Below are positions 43,944 to 52,720 of a stretch of DNA of 64,000 nt, in pieces (within the stretch, counting starts at the first letter, position 1; every line of letters begins with the position of its first letter). The stretch is from the NCBI RefSeq assembly GCF_050337045.1, contig NZ_JAKJSO010000008.1, positions 372,001-436,000 of the forward strand, written 5' to 3'. The notes beneath the pieces were generated by a model. That model saw only the letters and a list, made by a program, of their open reading frames with translations. It was not told the origin of the DNA and made no database searches. The position numbers were made by a program, and so were the translations under genes. Source of the DNA: Photobacterium kagoshimensis. GTDB taxonomy: Bacteria; Pseudomonadota; Gammaproteobacteria; Enterobacterales; Vibrionaceae.

Positions 43944-45452
43944 TTAACGCAACACACCTTTATTTTGTGGACTGCGTGAGCGACGTGGTTTGTCAGAACG
44001 CGGCTTCTCATCCGTGCTGCTACGACGAGGCTTGCCAGCTGGTTTACCTGCCGCTGAGCCATTACCTACTGGTTTAGGCTTTCTCGCGCCGCCATTGCCC
44101 GCAGGTTTACCCGCATGGTTACCAGATGGCTTTGCTGATGCATTACCAGAAGCATTCGCTGCAGGCTTGTTACCACCAACATGACGACGATTTTTACCTT
44201 GCGGCTTATGGCCTTTCGCATTATCACCAGAGCGTTGACCATCTTGATGATCAAACTTTTGTTTTTTCGGCTTCTTAGGCTTAATTGGACGCGTGTCTAG
44301 GCGTGATGGTGGCAAACCGTTAACAGGCTTGAAACCATCAACGATTTCACGATCAATCACTTTTTGGATCAGACGTTCAATCGCTGCTAATTCTTTGAAT
44401 TCATCAGCACTTACTAATGAAATGGCATGGCCTTCAGCACCAGCACGACCAGTACGGCCAATACGGTGAACATAGTCTTCAGATACATGTGGAAGGTCGA
44501 TATTAACAACTTGCGGTAGCTGATCAATATCGATACCACGCGCTGCAATGTCTGTAGCAACAAGAATGTTAATCTCACCACTCTTAAAGTTTGCTAGCGC
44601 TTTAGTTCGAGCACCTTGGCTTTTATTACCATGAATAGCAGCCGCTTTAATACCTTTACCTTCAAGGAAAGCCGTTAAGCGGTTTGCACCGTGTTTAGTC
44701 TTAGTAAACACCAATGCTTGTTTCCATTTATTATCTTTGATCAGCTTCGCTAATAAAGCTGATTTCTTGCTCTTATCAACAGGGAATACCGATTGTTTCA
44801 CTGTCGCTGCTGTTGTATTTCGCGGCGAAACAGAAATTTCAACAGGGTTATTCACCAAGCCTTTTGCTAGCGCACGAATTTCATCAGAAAACGTGGCAGA
44901 GAACAGTAAGTTCTGGCGCTGTTTAGGCAAAATAGCAAGAATCTTCCGAATATCACGAATGAAGCCCATGTCCAACATACGGTCGGCTTCATCTAAAACA
45001 AGCACTTCAAGTTGATCAAAGCGTACCGCTTTCTGGCTGTGCAGATCCATCAGACGACCAGGTGTCGCGACAAGTACGTCTGCACCTTGGCGTAAACGCA
45101 TCATTTGCGGGTTGATCTTCACACCGCCAAATACAACAGCAGAGCTTAGTGGTAAATGCTTTGCGTACGTCGCAACACTTTCAGCTACTTGAGCTGCAAG
45201 CTCACGGGTTGGCGTAAGCACTAATGCACGCACTTGGTTTGATTTTACACGAGGACCGCCAGACAGACGCTCCAAAATTGGCAGTGTAAAACCTGCTGTC
45301 TTACCAGTCCCTGTTTGTGCCGCCGCCATAACATCCTTACCTTCAATAACAGCAGGGATCGCTTGTGCTTGAATTGGCGATGGCTTGTCGTAGCCTTGAT
45401 TTGCTACGGCTTTTAAGAGAGGGGCTGATAAGCCCAAAGAGTCAAAACTCAT
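43944..45452 (-). CDS. rhlE: DEAD-box ATP-dependent RNA helicase RhlE
   Basis: A 502-residue RNA helicase. Motifs in order: Q motif (KPSPIQAQAIP), I (AQTGTGKT), Ia (PTRELAAQ), II (DEAD), III (SAT), V (ATDIAARGID), VI (HRIGRTGRAG). The last 120 residues are a low-complexity tail of Lys, Gly, Pro and Ala repeats that should bind RNA, typical of RhlE and longer than in E. coli. RhlE aids ribosome assembly and cold growth. Confidence 0.93.
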   Translation of the reverse strand: MSFDSLGLSAPLLKAVANQGYDKPSPIQAQAIPAVIEGKDVMAAAQTGTGKTAGFTLPILERLSGGPRVKSNQVRALVLTPTRELAAQVAESVATYAKHLPLSSAVVFGGVKINPQMMRLRQGADVLVATPGRLMDLHSQKAVRFDQLEVLVLDEADRMLDMGFIRDIRKILAILPKQRQNLLFSATFSDEIRALAKGLVNNPVEISVSPRNTTAATVKQSVFPVDKSKKSALLAKLIKDNKWKQALVFTKTKHGANRLTAFLEGKGIKAAAIHGNKSQGARTKALANFKSGEINILVATDIAARGIDIDQLPQVVNIDLPHVSEDYVHRIGRTGRAGAEGHAISLVSADEFKELAAIERLIQKVIDREIVDGFKPVNGLPPSRLDTRPIKPKKPKKQKFDHQDGQRSGDNAKGHKPQGKNRRHVGGNKPAANASGNASAKPSGNHAGKPAGNGGARKPKPVGNGSAAGKPAGKPRRSSTDEKPRSDKPRRSRSPQNKGVLR

Positions 45453-45635
45453 AAGATCATCTTTTATTGTAATGTTTCATAGTGAAGACCGCCTCAACGA
45501 CGGGGGGCGTGTAGCATACAGGATAATAAACTTCTGTGCTTAATTTATTCACGTCAAGCCATTGCAACCGCAAACGACAAAACGTCTGAGGTTACAATAG
45601 GATCAATGTGAAGCTTTAAGAAGACGTGTTAGCCC

Positions 45636-46409
45636 TTATCCAGCACGTAAGGCTAATAACTTGGCAGTATCTGTCGTATCGGGGTAACGACAGAATTCAT
45701 AGGCTTGCTGATCAATACCATAAATAGACATACGGTCTGCTAATTCATTACCTTCAATACCAATATGCGCTTTTACATGCGATACCGTTACTTTATCTTT
45801 AATACTGTCATACAGGGCATGGGCTTGCTGAATCACTTCTAAATTCTTAATATCACCCGGTGTTTGACGCTTCCAGCCTTTTTTCTTCCAGCTGTATGCC
45901 CAAACCGTGACACAATTAATTGAATATTGGGAGTCACATAAAACCTGTACTGTTTTACCTGACTCTAAATCTGTTTTCGCAATCAATAGCGACTGATGCA
46001 GCGCATTTAGCTCGGCTGAATTATTGGTGCCATGCGGGTTAAATAAGCCATACCATAATTCAGCTAATTCACCTTGACGGTATACTGCAACCCCAGAACT
46101 GGCTTTACCTGGATTAGGATCGCAACCACCATCGCAGAAAATATGGACATCACTTTTAATCATAGGATTAGCAGAGCTTGAGCCTGTTCTCTTAGCTGTC
46201 GTTGGTTTAGCACCGAATACGTTTCCACTTGCTGCACTGGCAAATGTTCTAGCATGGCCAGCCGAAAATGCTGCTTTCGCCTCAGCTTCTGTAGGAAAGG
46301 ATTTATACTTTGCTTGTGGGTACTTCTCCACCAGCTTTTTCGTATAAGGCCAATTAGTGAAAATACCTGTTTCTCGCCCCACCCAAACCACATAATACTT
46401 TTTTGCCAT
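45636..46409 (-). CDS. Ribonuclease H with N-terminal viroplasmin-like domain
   Basis: A 257-residue protein. The first 45 residues form the caulimovirus viroplasmin/RNase H1 hybrid-binding domain (YYVVWVGRETGIFTNW ... KSFPTEAEAKAAF), followed by a variable linker and a type 1 RNase H domain. Catalytic residues are visible: Asp in FCDGGCDPNPG, Glu in SAELNALHQ, Asp in VLCDSQYSIN and the C-terminal Asp in NELADRMS. It should cut RNA in RNA-DNA hybrids, and resembles eukaryotic RNase H1 in architecture. Confidence 0.9.
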   Translation of the reverse strand: MAKKYYVVWVGRETGIFTNWPYTKKLVEKYPQAKYKSFPTEAEAKAAFSAGHARTFASAASGNVFGAKPTTAKRTGSSSANPMIKSDVHIFCDGGCDPNPGKASSGVAVYRQGELAELWYGLFNPHGTNNSAELNALHQSLLIAKTDLESGKTVQVLCDSQYSINCVTVWAYSWKKKGWKRQTPGDIKNLEVIQQAHALYDSIKDKVTVSHVKAHIGIEGNELADRMSIYGIDQQAYEFCRYPDTTDTAKLLALRAG

Positions 46410-46608
46410 GCTCAACCCTTATCTGATAAATAAAGGCAATATCTATCACCGCTAGAACGCCGCTATCTCGTTAACAACAAGCGATTATTATTGCCTATGG
46501 CAAAGATAGTCTCCTACTTTGCGGCTAGATACAAACAAACAAAGGGCTAGCATAATGCTAAGTGGTATGAGCGGTGAAAATTCATAGCAATAGATGAAAG
46601 ATAAACCG

Positions 46609-47256
46609 TTATTTCACAAAGCCTGTTGGCGTAACTTCAAGCAAGGTTTTGATCACTTCTACAGGTTTCTCTGCCATACTTTGCTTCACGCTGTGCTTCA
46701 AATAACTAAGTTGAAGACTTGATGTCACATCAAAAGGCTCATCGGTGTTAAGCGCGGTAATTACAACCCTATCACCCACCCAAAGTGTATCGAGCTGTTT
46801 AATATCACCGTATCTAGTATTCATCTGGAACAAACCAAGATACCAAAACACCCCACTTCCTTGGTTAGATACCGAAAAAGGCACAGCGAACATCATTTCA
46901 TCTTCAACAAAAGTAAAGTTCAACACTGTGATACGGGGGTAATCGACGCGCACCACACCGCGCTCTTCACCTTGGTGGTATCGGCCAAGGGCAAAATGCT
47001 GCCCGTTATCGTTTTTCAGTTCGGTTAAGGGCACTTTTAATCCCGAATCTGGTAGCTCGATTTGCCAATACTTATCGGTATAAATACTAAATAAAGTCCG
47101 CATTACTGATGTATTGTCTTGTGTCGCTAAAGGCACAACTTGCCCATTTTCCTGAACCACATAAATATCATCATGGGTAAAATTAAAACGGTAAACCCCC
47201 GCCGCCAATACCACACTGCTAACAAGTGCAGCGAGTAACAGAATTTTTTTTAGCAT
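46609..47256 (-). CDS. Exported or membrane-anchored protein of unknown function
   Basis: A 215-residue protein with one N-terminal hydrophobic segment (residues 2-20, a signal peptide or anchor) and a beta-rich periplasmic part. I do not recognise a family. The ATG has a GAAGGT site; an upstream extension of 21 codons has no start signal. It stands alone. Confidence 0.7.
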   Translation of the reverse strand: MLKKILLLAALVSSVVLAAGVYRFNFTHDDIYVVQENGQVVPLATQDNTSVMRTLFSIYTDKYWQIELPDSGLKVPLTELKNDNGQHFALGRYHQGEERGVVRVDYPRITVLNFTFVEDEMMFAVPFSVSNQGSGVFWYLGLFQMNTRYGDIKQLDTLWVGDRVVITALNTDEPFDVTSSLQLSYLKHSVKQSMAEKPVEVIKTLLEVTPTGFVK

Positions 47257-47398
47257 GGCAGCACCTTCGTTAATGTCCAATAGCGACAAATAAAATACAT
47301 CGTTCAAAATCAGGGCCAATTTAAAAGTAATTCACAGGAATAGCAAGAGTGGCGCAGCAATATTGGTAAGAAAGCTTTAAAGATAAGAGCCTAGTGAT

Positions 47399-47436
47399 AG
47401 CGATAACCAAGTTATCTCAACAACTTGGTTATCGCT
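47399..47436 (-). terminator. Terminator after the esterase gene
   Basis: AGCGATAACCAAGTT / AACTTGGTTATCGCT, a perfect 15-bp inverted repeat with an 8-nt loop. The T-run is short, so part of its role could be RNA stability. Confidence 0.65.
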
Positions 47437-47462
47437 CGATACGAGCAGTTTTAATTAACGGT

Positions 47463-48488
47463 TTACTTAACAATAGCTAACTTATCATCAAGATAGGCTG
47501 CCATTTTTTTCCGTGCGAGTTTCGCTTCTGGAATATCAAACGAAAACGCTTGAAAAACATGCCACATGCCTTCGTAAATATCGAGTTTCGCCTCACCACC
47601 ATGGCTGTCTATTGCTTGATATAGACGTACAGCATTACTCAAAAACAGCTCTTTGGTACCCGCTTGAATCAGAGTTGGTGGAAATGGTTTAGTGTAGTCA
47701 CCATAAACAGGAGAGACATAAGGATTTTTATGCTCACTCACATCGGCGTATGCATTTGCTGAAGGTTTAAGTAAAAGATCGTAACGATACAGTGGCTCTG
47801 CATCTTTTAAGGTATGGTAAGTATCACCTGTATCTGTAATATCTGACCATGGCGACCATAGTACAACCGCAGCAGGTAATGCCATGCCTTTATCGCGCAT
47901 TTTAAGCACAGATCCAGCGGCCAATCCACCACCTGCTGAATCACCATAAATCGCGATATCTGACATCTTATAACCTTGTTTCGTCAGGCCTTCTAATACC
48001 GCTATAACTTGATCTGTGATGACATCGAACTTAGCATGAGGCGCAAGGGTATAATCCACCGAAATAACACGTAGCCCTGTATCCTCAGCGACAGGAACAC
48101 TGCTTGCTAGCGTTGATTCTGCCGTATAGCCAACATAGGCGCCACCATGGGTATAAACCAATACCTTACCATTATCAGTCCATCCCTTAGGCTTAACATC
48201 TAATACCGAGACCCCACCAATTTCAAGCGTCGTAACTTGTGGTTGATACATGGCGACGGCAGAATCATTCAGCGGCTTCACCTCTTGATCAGATAACTGC
48301 TGTATTGCGGTCCACCCATCCGCATCTAGCCCTGCAGGTATAGCTGATTCATTCTTTGCTTTCAGAGAGAAATTTCCAGCTAAAAATGCTTGCCCTTCGC
48401 TTGAAATGGTCGAAGGGATATAAAAATCATCTGCCATAGTACCCGCGCTTAATACTGTTAAACATAACGTAATCAAAGTTCGTTTCAT
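47463..48488 (-). CDS. Secreted alpha/beta hydrolase (acetyl esterase / HSL family)
   Basis: A 341-residue protein with a signal peptide (about 1-19) and the hormone-sensitive-lipase type fold: the oxyanion HGG in VYTHGGAYVG, nucleophile Ser in IYGDSAGGGLAAG, an acidic residue near PTLIQAGTKELF and the His in GMWHVFQ. It should hydrolyse short-chain esters in the periplasm. The ATG has AGGG seven bases upstream; ten more codons are open. Substrate unknown. Confidence 0.88.
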   Translation of the reverse strand: MKRTLITLCLTVLSAGTMADDFYIPSTISSEGQAFLAGNFSLKAKNESAIPAGLDADGWTAIQQLSDQEVKPLNDSAVAMYQPQVTTLEIGGVSVLDVKPKGWTDNGKVLVYTHGGAYVGYTAESTLASSVPVAEDTGLRVISVDYTLAPHAKFDVITDQVIAVLEGLTKQGYKMSDIAIYGDSAGGGLAAGSVLKMRDKGMALPAAVVLWSPWSDITDTGDTYHTLKDAEPLYRYDLLLKPSANAYADVSEHKNPYVSPVYGDYTKPFPPTLIQAGTKELFLSNAVRLYQAIDSHGGEAKLDIYEGMWHVFQAFSFDIPEAKLARKKMAAYLDDKLAIVK

Positions 48489-48687
48489 GATTTGCCCTAA
48501 AAATAAATTCAACATCAAACATTTTAAGCGTTTGTTCTGAACTTAACATGAACTCAATCAAAGTTATACGCATTTTATTAATTTATTAAACAGAGAGTTA
48601 CATAGTAAAAAGCATCAGCAATTAACTGACTGCTACCTTAACACCAGAGACCCTCTCTCCCTCAACGCATGCAAGTGAATATAAGTA

Positions 48688-50178
48688 TTATTCGACTAAA
48701 GTAATAGAGTCTAGGATGCCTTTGCCACTGTGGATCCCACCTTCGTTTTCTTTAGCAGGTTTGCTACGTACCAAATAGCCTGCGTACCCTGAAAAGTCAG
48801 TCACGGGTTTATCGTTATAAAAAGCTGTGAACAAACCAATCTCACTCACTAAATCACGAATCACTGCCACTTCACCATCTCGTACCGCCAAGGTTGGACG
48901 ATTTCGTTCATGTGGATAAAGACGCTGCATTAATGCCCACGCTCCGTATTCTGCCTCTTCAAGCTGCTCTAAACACGTTATGATTTGTTCACCAAACACA
49001 CAATGACCACCGCCCTCGCCTTGATTTTTAAGCACCCACTCTTCTTGCACGGCTTCTATTTTAAACCAATCAATCGTATCGGCATTAATCGGCAGCATGG
49101 TCGCCAGTACCCGTTTAATTTGTTCTGCTTCATCAAGGCTAACTCCCCAACGCGAAAAATCTTCAGCAGGCATCATAGTGATCAGCATCTGCATGGTTTT
49201 GCTGGTCGCTAATTGCTGACTAACTGTCGCATTCACTGCAACATTATGCTGCTCAATGAAGACCCTAGTTTGACTCAAGGTATAGCAGCAGGTCTTCTCA
49301 TCTAATTCCGGTGAAAAATAATCCATGTATTGATAACCAGCGCGTAGGTAAACCACATCCACACCACCGACATCGTTTAATAACAATCGATGATTGTCAC
49401 CAGTTGCAAGCTGGCAAGATAATTGGCTAAAGGTACGCCTAATGGTACGGATCCCCATTTCTTGTAACGCAACTTCTAACAAATGCTGGTCGTAAACATT
49501 ATCTTCTTTGTCTTGCACGACCATTAAGAAAGTCGGATGTTTACTGTCGTTAAACTCGCCATGAACACTGCGTGCTGCTGTTGCAATACCTTGGGCGAGT
49601 TGCGTTAAGCACGCATTGCGTTCAACCATTGCGTTTTTGTCTTCTGCCCACTGGTTATAGAGCGCTGGCCATTGATTTTGAACAAAACTATGAAGTTGCT
49701 GCGCACGCTGACCAAAAGGCCCCATACCCGCAGCAATACCGTTAAACTCAATAACCTTCGCCCCCTGAACTCTATCGTCCATAAAATCAGTCCGCATTAG
49801 CAATAGCGGTTGCCTTACTGCTTGATGAGGTTGCTCTGGTGTACCATGAATTTGCAGGTGTAGCTCCATCAAACGGCCAAAGAAAGGTTCCGCTTCTGCC
49901 ATTTCGACCAGCGACGATTGCAGATAATCATGGTCTTCCGAAATGCGACTGATCAGCTTGGCAATTAGTGGGGTTACCGTTTGCAAATTTTCAAATACAT
50001 GTCGCTTCATTGCCATAGGTGCCAAGCTGAATGGACAATGCCTTGCCGTACCATCACTATTTTTGATCGCTACACCATGCATGATCTCCCACTCGCAGAT
50101 TTCATTAATGGTCTGCTGCGAAGGCTCTACATTTGTTTCCAGAGGCGAAACATTTGATACATTCGCTTTATTCGTCAT
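48688..50178 (-). CDS. Eukaryotic-type glutathione synthetase
   Basis: A 496-residue ATP-grasp ligase whose sequence follows the eukaryotic glutathione synthetase family (human GSS 474 aa) and not bacterial GshB (about 315 aa). Marks: the substrate region MRTDFMDD and VIEFNGIAAGMG, the glycine-rich lid loop KNQGEGGGHCVFG, and the C-terminal signature YLVRSKPAKENEGGIHSGKG-like. It should join gamma-glutamylcysteine and glycine, or a related amino acid. The start has an AAGGA; 50 upstream codons are open. No gamma-glutamylcysteine ligase gene is beside it. Confidence 0.88.
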   Translation of the reverse strand: MTNKANVSNVSPLETNVEPSQQTINEICEWEIMHGVAIKNSDGTARHCPFSLAPMAMKRHVFENLQTVTPLIAKLISRISEDHDYLQSSLVEMAEAEPFFGRLMELHLQIHGTPEQPHQAVRQPLLLMRTDFMDDRVQGAKVIEFNGIAAGMGPFGQRAQQLHSFVQNQWPALYNQWAEDKNAMVERNACLTQLAQGIATAARSVHGEFNDSKHPTFLMVVQDKEDNVYDQHLLEVALQEMGIRTIRRTFSQLSCQLATGDNHRLLLNDVGGVDVVYLRAGYQYMDYFSPELDEKTCCYTLSQTRVFIEQHNVAVNATVSQQLATSKTMQMLITMMPAEDFSRWGVSLDEAEQIKRVLATMLPINADTIDWFKIEAVQEEWVLKNQGEGGGHCVFGEQIITCLEQLEEAEYGAWALMQRLYPHERNRPTLAVRDGEVAVIRDLVSEIGLFTAFYNDKPVTDFSGYAGYLVRSKPAKENEGGIHSGKGILDSITLVE

Positions 50179-50589
50179 TTTAAATCCTTCATTACGGTAT
50201 TGCTTATACAGTAACGTTTGCTGCTGCCAAGCCAAAGTCGATATCTTCATGTTGATTGTCTTCTTCTGCTTTTTGGGCAAGGTATGAATCGTGGGGTTAT
50301 GTACTAATCCCCGTGCCATTACAATCAATAATCACTGTAAGTGATTCTTATAGCTAAGACGAACGAGAAAATGAAAAGAGAAAAACCTCATTTTTCTAAA
50401 TAATCTGTTCAAAAATGAATACTGCCGCCACACAAACCCACCAAGGCATTGATAATTAACACAATTAATACAATGTGACCTAGTTAGCAAATAATATAGA
50501 ACAAGTTGCACACCGCAAAAACAAAGCATAAATTCGCTAAACAAACCCACCCCATAACATTCATTGCAATTATGACAGGGATTTTATAA
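50179..50589. other. Intergenic stretch with a partial copy of the rsgA-downstream sequence
   Basis: No credible gene. At 50330-50374 it carries a motif (TAATCACT, then TAGCTAAGACGAA and an A-rich tail) that recurs at 63254-63300, next to intact rsgA. The inverted repeat AATCACT-GTA-AGTGATT lies at its left end (50330-50346). Confidence 0.5.
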
Positions 50590-50922
50590 ATGCACATAGG
50601 TAAGTTTTGCTTAATATTAAGCCTTATATCTTTAACTCCTTTATCCTTTGCTTCTGAATACTCCCTTCTTAATAAAGGTGTTAGTGTTTCTCATACAGAC
50701 GACCATACACTATCTATACAAAATCAATCTGATGAAAGTATCACCATTGATGTACTAACTGATAATTTCACATTAGTCCCAAATTCTGGTCTCGCGTATG
50801 AATGTTCAGGATTCACAGATATTGAAATAAACGTACAAGGTATTTACCACGACTATTTTGAAGTCCCATGTAACAGCCAAGTAATATTTAATGAGACATA
50901 TAAAATAGACAACAGGGATTAA
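50590..50922 (+). CDS. Small exported protein of unknown function
   Basis: A 110-residue protein with a signal peptide (about 1-22, ending SFA) and a beta-rich mature part with two Cys. No family recognised. AT-rich compared with the core genes. It overlaps nothing and is followed, one base later, by a lipoprotein gene, so the two are cotranscribed. Confidence 0.65.
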   Translation: MHIGKFCLILSLISLTPLSFASEYSLLNKGVSVSHTDDHTLSIQNQSDESITIDVLTDNFTLVPNSGLAYECSGFTDIEINVQGIYHDYFEVPCNSQVIFNETYKIDNRD

Positions 50923-50923
50923 A

Positions 50924-51220
50924 ATGAAAAAGTTATTATGCTTATTGTTATTAACAGTTCTCTGGGGCTGCGGGGGATCCAATTCTGATGGCTCATCGGT
51001 ACTCACTTATTCATCATGCAAAATAGTCAATTCCCAAGCACTTTTTCAAGTTGATCGCGATAAAGATTTGACCCAATGTTGGAATGCTGCTGGCGATGGT
51101 TATGAAAGCAAAGGCGATGCTCAGCAATGGTGTGCTAGAGAAGTAAATGCCTATATTTCTGATACATATCTTCTTGGCCATACTGTCACCTATGCTGTTG
51201 AATCAACCTATTGCCCTTAA
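50924..51220 (+). CDS. Small lipoprotein of unknown function
   Basis: A 98-residue protein with a signal peptide and lipobox LWGC, followed by a Gly/Ser-rich linker and a small domain with four Cys that may form disulfides. Not recognised. Second gene of a three-gene run of small envelope proteins. Confidence 0.65.
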   Translation: MKKLLCLLLLTVLWGCGGSNSDGSSVLTYSSCKIVNSQALFQVDRDKDLTQCWNAAGDGYESKGDAQQWCAREVNAYISDTYLLGHTVTYAVESTYCP

Positions 51221-51261
51221 AACATAAAACGACTAAAAATATTAAACAATCTAGGATAACA

Positions 51262-51699
51262 ATGAAAAAGCTAGTCATTATAGCCGCAGTGCTAGGATCA
51301 TTACTAAGTGGTTGTGCAACCGTACCAATGTCAGATAACAAAGACGATATGGTAGCCAAAACATTTCCAATACCACCTGAAGGAAAATCAGGGCTATATA
51401 TTTATAGGGATTCTGTTGTAGGTGGTGCTCTAAAGAAAAATATATATGTGAACGGTGATATGATAGGTGAATCAGCACCTAATATTTATTTTTATAAAAT
51501 AGTTCCTTCAGGGGAGCAAAAAATTGGTACAGAATCTGAATTTAGTGAAAACTATTTATCCATTATGACTGAACCACAAAAAAACTATTTCATTAGAAAT
51601 TATATAAAAATGGGGCTATTTGTTGGAGGTGCAAATCTTGAACAAATTGAAGAGACAAAAGGGAAACAAGCTGTCCTTAGTTTAAAACGAGCACAGTAG
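51262..51699 (+). CDS. DUF2846-like lipoprotein
   Basis: A 145-residue lipoprotein (lipobox LSGC) with a beta-sandwich body: SGLYIYRDS near the start and a central VNGDMIGESAPNIYFY. I place it in the DUF2846 family. The ATG has AGGA six bases upstream. Last of the three small envelope genes; it ends at a strong terminator next to the severed rsgA tail. Confidence 0.75.
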   Translation: MKKLVIIAAVLGSLLSGCATVPMSDNKDDMVAKTFPIPPEGKSGLYIYRDSVVGGALKKNIYVNGDMIGESAPNIYFYKIVPSGEQKIGTESEFSENYLSIMTEPQKNYFIRNYIKMGLFVGGANLEQIEETKGKQAVLSLKRAQ

Positions 51700-51721
51700 T
51701 AAAACGTACTTCATTAATAAA

Positions 51722-51753
51722 AATAAATGCCACCCTATCCGGTGGCATTTATT
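51722..51753. terminator. Bidirectional terminator at the left edge of the island
   Basis: AATAAATGCCACC / GGTGGCATTTATT, a perfect 13-bp inverted repeat. It resembles the terminator downstream of intact rsgA (63327-63350), so it is probably the old rsgA terminator. Confidence 0.8.
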
Positions 51754-51779
51754 CAAGACGATGAATAATTTTTAATTAT

Positions 51780-51956
51780 GATTAAAAGCCTTTTTTACGC
51801 TGACGAGATGCATTTTGAATCGTGCTAATCATTTTACCGAAGGCTTTATCTTTAGTGCGTTTCTCAGCCAAGGTAGCACCATTAAACGCTTGCTCACGCA
51901 ACAGCTTTTGGTAACTGATAAAACGCCTTTCCGCTAGGGTTCCATCCGTTAATGCA
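51780..51956 (-). pseudogene. rsgA: Severed 3' end of rsgA (left direct repeat)
   Basis: The last 177 bases of an rsgA gene including its stop, on the minus strand, with no start codon. It matches 63413-63589 at 170 of 177 positions. Six of the seven differences are silent third-codon changes and one gives Thr for Ala. It is the displaced end of the recipient's gene after a segment entered at rsgA. Not expected to be translated. Confidence 0.92.
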
Positions 51957-51961
51957 ATAAC

Positions 51962-52720
51962 TCACACCACCAGCCCATGCCCATTGATCTTGAGCCACTC
52001 TTTCTGCTCTTTGTAGTCAGGCATTACTCGCTCAACTTCTTTCCAAAACTGAGCAGAGTGGTCATGGTGCAGCAAATGGCAAAGCTCATGGATAACTACG
52101 TAGTCCACCACTCGATTAGGTGCCATAACAATCACCCAATTAAACTCTAAATCGCCATAGGGGGTACAACTCCCCCAGCGGCTTTTAAAGTCTCTAACTC
52201 GAATCACACCAGTATCAACGCCCACGGTTTTAGCATAGCGCCAAACCTTTTCTCGAATTTTCTTATCTGCATTTCGCTTATACCATCCCACCAAAGCTCG
52301 TCGAATATAATGATTCTGAATTGATGGCTCAGGAACAGTAACCACAATACGTCCAGCATGAAGTTTTGTGGGCAATAAACTCCCTGTATGGAGTTTTAAG
52401 CGGTAGTTACGCCCTAAGTAAGGGAATGACTCACCTGAGACGTATTGTTTCTCGCTACGAGGCGTTGAGGCACTTTGAATTGCTAACTTTTCAATGATCC
52501 ACAGGTGTTTGTCTGCCACCAGCTTTTCTATTTTCTCTAACTCTAGCGCTTTAGGCACCACCACTATCACCACCCCATCTTCAACCTTGATGGTGGCGGA
52601 TTTACGGCGAGAGGTTCGTTCTACCTCAACATCATAGCCATTGGCTTTTATTCGCTCTGGTGCTTTGCTAGTGGCTTTCATTACTGGTTTACTCATACTG
52701 AATAATTCACCACAGATCAC
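51962..52720 (-). CDS. YgjP-like (DUF45/M48) metallopeptidase of the type I RM operon
   Basis: A 252-residue protein with the zinc motif HELCH (211-215), a third ligand region after it (HHDHSAQFWKEVE) and the family RWGSC motif (181-185). YgjP-like proteins often sit beside hsdR in type I systems; their role there is not settled. The GTG start overlaps the hsdR stop in GTGA, so translation is probably coupled; ATG 52696 is an alternative start. Its stop lies five bases from the rsgA repeat, at the very edge of the island. Confidence 0.85.
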   Translation of the reverse strand: MICGELFSMSKPVMKATSKAPERIKANGYDVEVERTSRRKSATIKVEDGVVIVVVPKALELEKIEKLVADKHLWIIEKLAIQSASTPRSEKQYVSGESFPYLGRNYRLKLHTGSLLPTKLHAGRIVVTVPEPSIQNHYIRRALVGWYKRNADKKIREKVWRYAKTVGVDTGVIRVRDFKSRWGSCTPYGDLEFNWVIVMAPNRVVDYVVIHELCHLLHHDHSAQFWKEVERVMPDYKEQKEWLKINGHGLVV

